12,751 bases of DNA from an uncultured Odoribacter sp. (GTDB lineage Bacteria > Bacteroidota > Bacteroidia > Bacteroidales > Marinifilaceae), in assembly GCA_905193145.1 (NCBI GenBank), contig CAJJNP010000091.1:1-12751 (forward strand), given 5' to 3'. The notes under the pieces were generated by a model. It saw nothing but the letters and a program-made list of their open reading frames with translations, searched no databases and had not been told where the DNA came from. Shown in pieces: positions 1 through 7,914 of the stretch (positions are counted from its first letter, which is position 1; the number at the start of each line of letters is the position of its first letter). The translations under genes were made by a program, and so were the position numbers.

Positions 1-1
1 C

Positions 2-2356
2 GTGTTGGGTACGGACAAAGGCAATGCCACACGAAAAGGTATCAAACTGTTTAATCCACTCTTTACCTTGCTATACAGTGCCACACATCGTGAGATATTC
101 AACCAAGTATATCGCCTCGATGCCATCGACGCTTACAACAAGAAGTTGGTCAAGAAGATAGAAGTGCGCAGTGTGCATCAAGTGGGTTCTACAGCCACCA
201 ATGGCTATGTTTATCTGGATGAAATCGTCATAAGCAAAGGTAATCCACAAGCTCGATTGGGCTTCGATGTCAAGACAACCAGTGGCCCACGTCAGACCAT
301 TCACTTGGTCGGTGAAGGATTCGACCTCAAAGAACAAAGCGGCGGTTTGCAGGAGTATGCCGACAATTTCAAAGTGGAGCGCATAGACGGACTGACCAAT
401 ACCGTGCATTTCCTCAACGGACTCACGCTTCATCCCGGTGAGGTGGTGGGCAGCGTGAACGAGGACATTCTCCGCCGCAACCAGATACGAGAAACCATCA
501 AAACTCACTTGGAGCGTGAACGCCAACTTTTCGCTCGCGGTATCAAAGTGCTGTCATTGTTCTTTATCGACCACGTGGATAGCTACCGCATCTACGATAA
601 AGACAACGTGGAAAAGGGTAAGTTCGCAAAGATGTTTGAAGAGGAGTACCAACGTGCCTTGCAGGAGTTTATGCCTACCTTTACGGATGCCGCCTACACA
701 CGCTTTCTTTCCGACCCGAGGAATGCACCCGAAAATATTCACGATGGTTACTTCTCTATCGATAAAAAAGGAAAGAGCGTGGAATCGAAGAATAAGGAAG
801 GCGAAAATGAGGAACGTGGTTTCGACCTTATCATGAAGGATAAGGAGCGTTTGCTTAGCCAAAGTTGTCCCGTTCGCTTCATCTTCTCTCACTCGGCCTT
901 AAAGGAAGGTTGGGACAATCCTAACGTGTTCCAGATTTGCACCCTGAAAGACACCTCCAACGAAATCAAGAAACGTCAGGAGGTGGGGCGTGGTATGCGC
1001 TTATGTGTTAACGACAAGGGAGAACGCCAAGATGCCGATGTATTAGGCGATCGTGTATTTGATACCAATATACTGACCGTTATCGCCAGCGAAAGCTATG
1101 ACGACTTTGCCAAGAAACTGCAAACAGACATGGCGGAAGCCTGCGGCAACCGTCCGGTGGTTGTAACGCCTACGTTGTTTACCGACCAGCTAACGCAAAC
1201 TGAGGACGGACATAACATAAAGATAACCACTGAGCAGGCTGTGGAAATCCACGAGGAACTGATTGGGCAGGGTTACATCAAAAAGGGTAAGTTGACGCAG
1301 ATGTATTTTGATGAAAAGAAAGCTGGAACGCTCAGCTTTGGTGAAGTGGACAATCTACGCTCGTTTATCGTCAAGCAGTTGGATAAGGTATTCAATCCCG
1401 ATGCGTTCAAACCAGCCAATGGTCGCAACAAGACGGAAGCTCATTTCGTGAAAGACAACTTCAACAAAAAAGAGTGGCAAGAGCTGTGGAAGCGTATCAA
1501 TACACGTACCTACTATAACGTGAGTTTTGAAACGTATAAACTCATCAAGAGTGCCATTGACGCGCTCGACAAGCATCTGAATGTTACAGAAATCCGCATC
1601 GTAGTGGAGAGCGGCGGTATAGAAAGCATCCGTGATCGAGAGGAGTTGGAAGCCGGAGCTGCTATGAGCGCAGCCACAGTGAAGACTATCCGTGTGACGG
1701 AAGCCATTGGCGCAGAGGTAACGTATGACCTTGTGGGCGAACTGGTACAGGCTACGGGGCTTACTCGCCGTACTATTGTGGAAATGCTGAAAGGTATCAA
1801 TCCTGCAACTTTCCATCAGTTCAAGCTCAACCCTGAGGAGTTTATCATTAAGGCTGGTCGCATTATCAATGACTGTAAGGCAATTTCCCTCATCCAACAT
1901 ATCCAATACGAAAAACGTACCGGTACTTTTGGCACAGACATCTTTGAGGAAGCTACACTGCGCGGTACGCTCGGTAGGGATGCCATCGAAAGCACCAAGT
2001 CGCTCTACGACCTTGTAGTAGTGGATAGCGAGGGCATCGAAAAGAGCTTTGCCGAATCACTGGAAGCCGAGGATGATGTGGTGGTATATAGCAAACTGCC
2101 GGGAGGTTTCTACATCAACACCCCAATGGGCAAATACAATCCCGACTGGGCTGTAGCTTTCCGGGAAGGCACTGTGAAGCACGTCTATTTCGTAGCGGAA
2201 ACCAAAGGCAATGACATTGAGGTATCTCAGCTTCGTCATTCCGAGGATGTCAAGATAGAATGTGCCCGCCGCCACTTTGCAGCTATCAGTACTGGTGATG
2301 TGGTGTATAGTGTGGTGAAGACCTATCAGGATTTGTATAATGTTGTAACAAAGTAA
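2..2356 (+). CDS. Type III restriction enzyme, Res subunit (5' end outside window)
   Basis: This is the C-terminal part of the helicase-nuclease subunit of a type III restriction-modification system. In such systems Res works with a Mod methyltransferase, uses ATP to move along DNA, and cuts near unmethylated recognition sites. The frame is open from the first bases, and 784 codons are visible. The visible protein begins near helicase motif III (SAT, residues 26-28 counted from base 2). The Walker A and DE-box motifs expected before it are missing, so the GTG at base 2 is not the real start. Later helicase motifs are GWDNPN (303-308) and the motif VI arginine finger region RQEVGRGMR (325-333). 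The C-terminal nuclease domain shows a PD-(D/E)XK pattern, NPDW with D715, then E733-T-K735. No frameshift is seen. Mod should lie upstream. Family assignment is secure; completeness of the 5' end cannot be judged. Confidence 0.93.
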   Translation: MLGTDKGNATRKGIKLFNPLFTLLYSATHREIFNQVYRLDAIDAYNKKLVKKIEVRSVHQVGSTATNGYVYLDEIVISKGNPQARLGFDVKTTSGPRQTIHLVGEGFDLKEQSGGLQEYADNFKVERIDGLTNTVHFLNGLTLHPGEVVGSVNEDILRRNQIRETIKTHLERERQLFARGIKVLSLFFIDHVDSYRIYDKDNVEKGKFAKMFEEEYQRALQEFMPTFTDAAYTRFLSDPRNAPENIHDGYFSIDKKGKSVESKNKEGENEERGFDLIMKDKERLLSQSCPVRFIFSHSALKEGWDNPNVFQICTLKDTSNEIKKRQEVGRGMRLCVNDKGERQDADVLGDRVFDTNILTVIASESYDDFAKKLQTDMAEACGNRPVVVTPTLFTDQLTQTEDGHNIKITTEQAVEIHEELIGQGYIKKGKLTQMYFDEKKAGTLSFGEVDNLRSFIVKQLDKVFNPDAFKPANGRNKTEAHFVKDNFNKKEWQELWKRINTRTYYNVSFETYKLIKSAIDALDKHLNVTEIRIVVESGGIESIRDREELEAGAAMSAATVKTIRVTEAIGAEVTYDLVGELVQATGLTRRTIVEMLKGINPATFHQFKLNPEEFIIKAGRIINDCKAISLIQHIQYEKRTGTFGTDIFEEATLRGTLGRDAIESTKSLYDLVVVDSEGIEKSFAESLEAEDDVVVYSKLPGGFYINTPMGKYNPDWAVAFREGTVKHVYFVAETKGNDIEVSQLRHSEDVKIECARRHFAAISTGDVVYSVVKTYQDLYNVVTK

Positions 2357-2410
2357 ATAGCATTTATCTTTAATTCCTTAATTGGAAGAATTTTGATTTT
2401 GAATTTTTAA

Positions 2411-3205
2411 ATGAAGAAAATATTTGTAAATACTGGAGTGTGTATATTCTGTGGAAAGTCAGCACCAGAAGTAAAATTTGAGCACCGACCTCACATCCTA
2501 CCCAAATCAATGGGTGGAGATGTTGTTGGTGTAGATATTTGTGATGATTGTAACAGTTACTTTGGTAATCCGGATTTTTTAATACCAGCTCCACCTAGAT
2601 TTGCAGTTGAAGTTTGTGTAAAAGAAGTGATGAATATTTCACGCCATTTTTTCTTAAATCAAAGAAATAAAAAACAAAAGTTAAAATCATTACTATTTAA
2701 TTATTATGAATCTAAAAGAACTCTCGTATACAAACAAAGGAATTGGCAAACCACAAAATTCCAGTTATTTTTTGCAAGACAATTTAAGCGAGGTATATTC
2801 GAGATATTTCTTCAAACTTACCATAATAAAACTGGCAATGGATTAGATTCAAGGTTTGATAACATTCGTAGATTTGCAAGATATAATGAAGGTGATGCAA
2901 AATTATTTTATATATTTAATAGAGGGATCTATTTGATTGGAGACTATATGCAACATCCAGTTTTTCCAATGACAGATAGTTGCATTAAAGAAATTGAGAA
3001 GTATGGTTTTTACACTCTACATCTTAATGGACATCTATTTCTTCTTGAAGTTATTGCTCAATCAAAAGAAAATAGAGATGCCTATATTAAAATGCAATAC
3101 GAAGAGCATCATATAGGAGGTTTTATTTATGATAACATCCAAGAGGTTGTTTACATAGACCAAATAGATTTTACTCTTCGTACCCTATATGGGAAGAACT
3201 CTTGA
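2411..3205 (+). CDS. HNH endonuclease-like protein with N-terminal zinc-finger motif
   Basis: A 264-residue protein, probably a DNA-binding or DNA-cleaving HNH-family protein. The N-terminus carries the family signature: C11-x2-C14, then E24-H25 and H28, then C44-x2-C47-N48. The four cysteines would hold a zinc and the histidines would sit at the metal-dependent active site. The rest of the protein (about 50-264) is rich in Lys, Phe, Tyr and Asn and resembles no domain I can name; it may recognise the target. The gene is visibly more A+T-rich than res before it and the helicase after it, which suggests a separate origin. It starts 54 bases after res and ends 12 bases before the helicase gene, so it is probably co-transcribed with the helicase. 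The ATG at 2411 is the first one and lies just before the cysteine motif. Catalysis is inferred from the motif alone. Confidence 0.75.
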   Translation: MKKIFVNTGVCIFCGKSAPEVKFEHRPHILPKSMGGDVVGVDICDDCNSYFGNPDFLIPAPPRFAVEVCVKEVMNISRHFFLNQRNKKQKLKSLLFNYYESKRTLVYKQRNWQTTKFQLFFARQFKRGIFEIFLQTYHNKTGNGLDSRFDNIRRFARYNEGDAKLFYIFNRGIYLIGDYMQHPVFPMTDSCIKEIEKYGFYTLHLNGHLFLLEVIAQSKENRDAYIKMQYEEHHIGGFIYDNIQEVVYIDQIDFTLRTLYGKNS

Positions 3206-3217
3206 TAAGATACAAAA

Positions 3218-5929
3218 ATGGACACAAGACAATACATGATAGTAGATTTAGAGAGACGTGGCGATAAGCGAATGTTTATCACCGAACAAGTCTCCTTTAT
3301 CCGCGAGAACAAGAACGGTCTTTGGGCTGTTCGGTTCTCGTCATCTACTCGTGTGTTCAATTACAATAAAGCCCGTCTGTTATATTTTACCGATCCAGAA
3401 GCCGTAGATCTCAGCGAAAAAGGATTGTATATCAAGAATAAGCACATCAACAATGTGGCAGAAGTATTGCGGTTTTCTGACACTTGTCATACATTCTATC
3501 GAGTGACCTATCACAATGGTTACTATGAGAACTTTGAGGGAAATGATGTCTATATCACTCGTACTCCCATTGACAAAAATGGTGGCTCTACTTGGGAATA
3601 TCTTCGTAAATTGGCTGCTGAAACAGGTCTGATAACAGAGGATGAAGATAACATCCTCTCTAAACAATATGACTTAGTAGATATAATGCGCGATAATGTG
3701 CCTTTGGCGCAATATCTTGGTAATAAGACGAAATTGGTAACTTATTATTTGCCCAAGCAGGTTTATTATCCATTTGGATGCAATGCCAGCCAAAAATCTG
3801 CGGTGGAGAAAGCATTGACACATCAGGTGAGTATCATACAAGGGCCTCCGGGAACAGGTAAGACACAAACGATTCTCAATATCATAGCAAACTTGCTTGT
3901 GGCAGGAAAAACTGTGCTTGTCGTATCGAACAACAATTCAGCCGTAGAAAATGTGGCAGAAAAATTGGAGAGCGAAGGACTTGGTTTTATCGTGGCCAAG
4001 CTCGGTAGTGCCAAGAATAAAGAGACGTTTATTGCCAATCAAGAGGGTTATCCTGATATGACAGATTGGAATATTGAGGACAAATCAACAATATATCAGT
4101 TGGCGAATGATTCTCTCCAGAACGTTTCTAAAGGATTTGACGGACAGTTACGTCAAGCTCAACTAAAGACGGAATATGATGCGTTGCTGAAAGAGAGCAA
4201 ATATAATGCGCTATTAGGAACATACAATACAGATAACAACTGGCTTCATGGTAAACCATCTTCCAAACTGATGACTCTGCTCAACCTTTACCGAATGATG
4301 GTAGAGAAAGAGCATAAGCCCGGTTTTTGGTTTCGTTTGAAGTGGTCATTTGCTATGGGAATGAAGACATTCTCGTTCCTTAACGGTAAAGTTGCCGAAG
4401 TGATAGCTGGATTGGAAGAAGCCTACTATTTCTCTCGTAAGGCTGAAATCGAGCAAGAATTGGGCTTCATAACCCATACGCTTCAATCCATTGATATTAA
4501 TCAGTCTGTAAAAGATCTGCGTTCCTCTTCCTTGCAAATTTTGAAGGATAAAATTACCAAACGATATGGAACCGTTGAAAGAAAAAGGTTCTCTATTAGA
4601 GACATCAAACCAAGAACCGATGAATTCTTGAAAGAATACCCTGTCGTACTTAGCACTACCTATTCCGCCAAGAGTTGCATCAATAAGGATATGGTTTTCG
4701 ATTATGTAATCATGGATGAAGCGTCGCAAGTGGACATTAAAACCGGGGCATTGTCACTCTCGTGTGCGATGAATGCTGTGATTGTTGGCGATGATAAGCA
4801 ATTGCCTAATGTAGTGAGCCGTGAAGAATCACTTGCACTAAATGCCATTCAGACAACATATAGTGTAGATAACAGATACAACGCTGTGACACATAGTTTT
4901 CTGCAATCATGTATAGAGGTATTCACGGAAGCCCCTGTCACGTTACTGCGTGAACACTACCGTTGCCATCCCAAGATTATTGAATTTTGCAATCAACGAT
5001 TTTATAATGGAGAATTGGTGGCTATGACCACCGACAACGGTGAAGAGAATGTGTTGCAAGTAGTCCGTACAGCTAAAGGCAATCATGCGCGAGCACATTT
5101 TAATCAGCGAGAGATTGATGTCATCACCCAGGAAGTGATGCCAGAATGTAAGGATATGGATAGCGTTGGTATTATTACTCCATATCGTAATCAAGCGGAA
5201 GAAGTAAATAAGGTTTTAGGGCAAGATATAGCCAGCACGGTACATAAATACCAAGGTAGAGAGTGCGATACCATCATCATAAGCACAGTTGATAACGAAC
5301 CAACGGAGTTTTCCGATGATGCCAACTTGCTCAATGTTGCTATATCACGTGCCAAGACTCGTTTGCGTATTGTGACTAATGGTAATGAGATGCCGAAAAA
5401 ATCGAATCTAGCCCAACTCATTGCCTATGTACAATACAACAACTTTGAGGTTAAGGAAAGTAAACTCCACTCTGTGTTTGATTTGCTCTATAAGCAATAC
5501 ACCGTAGAGCGTTTGGCGCATGAAGCCACCCATCCTTCGGTATCGAACCATCTATCTGAAAACCTCGTTTATGAGGTTCTGGTAAAAGCTATTGCAGATT
5601 TGAATTTGATTAATGCGGAAGTATTATGTCATTATCCGCTCTCTCGACTAATTGGCGATTGGAATTTGCTTAGTGAAGAAGAAAAGGCTTTCGCAGAAAG
5701 TCCGTTTTCTCATGTGGATTTCCTTATCTACAATTCACTCACCAAGCAACCACTCCAAACGATTGAGGTTGATGGCTGGCATTTTCACCAGAAAAGCGAT
5801 GTACAGAAATCACGAGATATCCTCAAAGATCAATTACTCACAAAGTTTGGTCTTTGTCCACATCGTATTTCTACCACAGATACGATGAATTTAGAAACAA
5901 TAAAGAAAATCATAAATATAAAGGAATAG
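3218..5929 (+). CDS. Upf1-like SF1 helicase with C-terminal PD-(D/E)XK-like nuclease domain
   Basis: A 903-residue ATP-dependent helicase fused to a nuclease-like domain. An N-terminal domain (about 1-150) of unknown role is followed by two RecA-like halves (AAA_11/AAA_12 type). Walker A is GPPGTGKT (209-216), Walker B is DEASQ (500-504), motif III is GDDKQLP (524-530), motif IV is REHYRCHP (578-585), motif V is in VHKYQGRE (675-682) and motif VI is NVAISRAK (706-713). About 280 residues separate motifs I and II, as in other large Upf1-type bacterial proteins. The C-terminus (about 770-903) ends in a DUF2726/DUF559-like, Vsr-related pattern: D834, then E850-V-D852-G with a following histidine and a D..R helix. 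In this group the usual ExK lysine is replaced. The next gene begins 3 bases on, implying joint expression. Such helicase-nucleases are frequent in anti-phage loci; the substrate (DNA or RNA) is unknown. Confidence 0.88.
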   Translation: MDTRQYMIVDLERRGDKRMFITEQVSFIRENKNGLWAVRFSSSTRVFNYNKARLLYFTDPEAVDLSEKGLYIKNKHINNVAEVLRFSDTCHTFYRVTYHNGYYENFEGNDVYITRTPIDKNGGSTWEYLRKLAAETGLITEDEDNILSKQYDLVDIMRDNVPLAQYLGNKTKLVTYYLPKQVYYPFGCNASQKSAVEKALTHQVSIIQGPPGTGKTQTILNIIANLLVAGKTVLVVSNNNSAVENVAEKLESEGLGFIVAKLGSAKNKETFIANQEGYPDMTDWNIEDKSTIYQLANDSLQNVSKGFDGQLRQAQLKTEYDALLKESKYNALLGTYNTDNNWLHGKPSSKLMTLLNLYRMMVEKEHKPGFWFRLKWSFAMGMKTFSFLNGKVAEVIAGLEEAYYFSRKAEIEQELGFITHTLQSIDINQSVKDLRSSSLQILKDKITKRYGTVERKRFSIRDIKPRTDEFLKEYPVVLSTTYSAKSCINKDMVFDYVIMDEASQVDIKTGALSLSCAMNAVIVGDDKQLPNVVSREESLALNAIQTTYSVDNRYNAVTHSFLQSCIEVFTEAPVTLLREHYRCHPKIIEFCNQRFYNGELVAMTTDNGEENVLQVVRTAKGNHARAHFNQREIDVITQEVMPECKDMDSVGIITPYRNQAEEVNKVLGQDIASTVHKYQGRECDTIIISTVDNEPTEFSDDANLLNVAISRAKTRLRIVTNGNEMPKKSNLAQLIAYVQYNNFEVKESKLHSVFDLLYKQYTVERLAHEATHPSVSNHLSENLVYEVLVKAIADLNLINAEVLCHYPLSRLIGDWNLLSEEEKAFAESPFSHVDFLIYNSLTKQPLQTIEVDGWHFHQKSDVQKSRDILKDQLLTKFGLCPHRISTTDTMNLETIKKIINIKE

Positions 5930-5932
5930 ACT

Positions 5933-7753
5933 ATGGCAGTAGAATCACATGATAAAAAACTTGACGACCTTCTGAAGATGGTTGAGGAAGGTAAGGCTCA
6001 ATTGCCGGATTTTCAGCGTAGCTGGGTTTGGGATGATACGAAGATATGTAAACTTATCGAAAGCATTACATCTGGTTTCCCAATGGGAGCAGCTATGTTT
6101 TTGGCGAATGGTGGTGAGCATATTCGTTTTAAATATCGTAAGTTTGAAGGGGTGTATTCAACAAAAGAAGTTACACCTGAATGGCTTGTGCTTGATGGAC
6201 AACAGAGGCTTACAACGTTGTATCAGGTTTTGAAGAGTAAGAATGCAACTAACACTCGACTGGAGACTAATAGGGATACAACAATAAAACGCTATTACTA
6301 TCTTGATATTCGTAAATGTCTTAATCCTGAGGTTGACAGGTTGGAAGCGATAGTATCTGTATCCGAGAAGAAACAACGTACAACGGATATAGGTCGCACA
6401 GTAACTTTGGATTTATCCACAAGAGAAAAGGAATTTGAAAATTTGATGTTTCCATTGAACATTACGTTCTCTCATAACGATACAGAAGATTGGCACTATG
6501 ATATGGAGGACTATTATAAAAATGATAAAGAATACCGCAATTTATTCCGTGACTTTTCACAACAAATACTTCGTCCTATTTTGGAGTATAATATGCCTGT
6601 AATTCAGCTTGATAAAGATACCCCAAAGGAAGCTGTCTGTCAGATTTTCGAGAATGTAAATACAGGAGGTGTACCTTTGACTGTTTTTGAACTTGTCACA
6701 GCAACTTTTGCTGCTGATGGTCACGAACTGAGAAAAGACTGGGAAATCATTCGCAATATGTTTGCGCAAAAAGTGAATGGCGAACTTCTAAAAGAAATTA
6801 CTGGAGCCAATTTTTTGGCAGCAATGACTCTGTTGGTATCATATTATAAAAGAGTTGTTTCTGGTGATGATGAACGTGTGGCAGTTACGTGTAAGAAAAG
6901 AGATATTCTTAAACTTGAATTACAGGATTATCTGAAATACCACGGTGCTTTAGTTAAAGGTTTTTGCGATGCAGCGGATTTCTTGGTGCATCAGGGCATA
7001 TTTCGTTCTATAGATCTACCTTACTCTTCGCAACTCATTCCTCTTGCAGCAATTTTTGCATACGATAATGAAAACAAAAGGATGCTACATCTTGGATGCA
7101 ATCAAAGTTTATTATCTCGTTGGTATTGGTGTGGCGTGATGGGTGAATTATATGGTGGAGCCAATGAAGCCCGGTTTGCAACAGATATAATTGGAATATT
7201 TCGTTGGATGGAAGGAGGCGAAATGCCAGAAACTGTATATCGTTCCAGTATACAGCCCACTCGTTTATTGACAATGCAGACAAGAAACAGTGCTGCATAC
7301 AAGGGGATTATGGCACTTATTCTTCAAGATTCACCTCTTGACTTTATGACAGGTCATCGTATGGATATAGCATCTTATATTGATGAGGATGCTGATATTC
7401 ATCATATATTTCCTCAAACCTATTGTGAAAGAAAAAATCTTCCACGTATAAAATGGAATTCCGTTATAAATAAGACTCCAATATATGCTTCCTCCAACCG
7501 TTCAATTGGAGGACACGCACCAAGTATTTATATTGGTACTATGGCTAATAAAGGATTAATGCAAGTTCAAATTCAGGAAGCAATAGAATCTCATAAGATA
7601 AATTATGCTCATCTTGTATCAGATGATTTCAACGCTTACTTCGTTGATAGAGCAAAACAATTGCTTGATAGAATAGAAATAGCAACGGGTAAATCTGTAT
7701 CAGGAAGAGATAGCGAAGAAACTATTCGTGAATTTGGGTTCAGTTTGATATAG
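5933..7753 (+). CDS. GmrSD-like DUF262/DUF1524 (HNH) protein
   Basis: A 606-residue single-chain relative of the type IV restriction enzyme GmrSD, which uses nucleotide hydrolysis to cut phage DNA carrying modified (glucosylated hydroxymethyl) cytosine. The N-terminal DUF262 half (GmrS-like, ParB/Srx fold) has a QRSWVW motif (28-33), the signature LDGQQRLTT (87-95) and FENVNTGG (239-246), all intact. The C-terminal half carries a DUF1524-type HNH (GmrD-like) with DIHHIFP (488-494) and downstream asparagines N509 and N513, matching an H-N-H arrangement. Length fits fused DUF262-DUF1524 proteins. The start lies 3 bases after the helicase stop with an AAGGA sequence 5-10 bases upstream, so it is the last gene of a tight operon. 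Modified-DNA specificity is inferred from the family; DUF262 proteins vary in target. Confidence 0.88.
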   Translation: MAVESHDKKLDDLLKMVEEGKAQLPDFQRSWVWDDTKICKLIESITSGFPMGAAMFLANGGEHIRFKYRKFEGVYSTKEVTPEWLVLDGQQRLTTLYQVLKSKNATNTRLETNRDTTIKRYYYLDIRKCLNPEVDRLEAIVSVSEKKQRTTDIGRTVTLDLSTREKEFENLMFPLNITFSHNDTEDWHYDMEDYYKNDKEYRNLFRDFSQQILRPILEYNMPVIQLDKDTPKEAVCQIFENVNTGGVPLTVFELVTATFAADGHELRKDWEIIRNMFAQKVNGELLKEITGANFLAAMTLLVSYYKRVVSGDDERVAVTCKKRDILKLELQDYLKYHGALVKGFCDAADFLVHQGIFRSIDLPYSSQLIPLAAIFAYDNENKRMLHLGCNQSLLSRWYWCGVMGELYGGANEARFATDIIGIFRWMEGGEMPETVYRSSIQPTRLLTMQTRNSAAYKGIMALILQDSPLDFMTGHRMDIASYIDEDADIHHIFPQTYCERKNLPRIKWNSVINKTPIYASSNRSIGGHAPSIYIGTMANKGLMQVQIQEAIESHKINYAHLVSDDFNAYFVDRAKQLLDRIEIATGKSVSGRDSEETIREFGFSLI

Positions 7754-7883
7754 AAAAATATGTATTTGTTATGAGCAAAACATCAACATATTTTATAATG
7801 ATTGAGAGGTGTGGGCAGTTTAGGAAGAGGAAACTCCAATGGTAGTTTTCTGTGCTTAATGTTGACGGAGAGAGGGAATTGGC

Positions 7884-7899
7884 TTCGTATTATTACGAA
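7884..7899. repeat. 16-bp palindrome upstream of the Fic gene, possible operator
   Basis: A perfect inverted repeat, TTCGTA-ttat-TACGAA, centred about 23 bases before the Fic start codon. Its size and position suit a dimeric repressor site over the transcript leader. The Fic protein itself ends in a winged helix-turn-helix, so self-regulation is possible. A six-base arm in A+T-rich DNA can arise by chance. Confidence 0.35.
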
Positions 7900-7914
7900 C
7901 AGGAATAATGATTT

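Noticed and set aside
2..4. GTG at base 2 as the start of the restriction enzyme
   Set aside because: The visible protein starts near helicase motif III, so motifs I and II must be encoded before the window.
71..526. Long minus-strand open frame inside res, and similar opposite-strand frames elsewhere
   Set aside because: They lie fully within genes with strong domain evidence on the other strand and show no recognisable protein features.
2357..2410. Terminator or promoter between res and the HNH gene
   Set aside because: Only a weak TTCC/GGAA repeat and T-rich runs are present; no stable stem followed by a T tract and no TTTG/TAnnTTTG pair.
7765..7796. TTTG followed after 20 bases by TATTTTAT, a possible promoter for the Fic gene
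   Set aside because: The -7 box matches only 4 of 6 fixed positions of TAnnTTTG in very A+T-rich DNA. A second partial box, TAATGTTG at 7857-7864, has no -33 partner. Neither is convincing.
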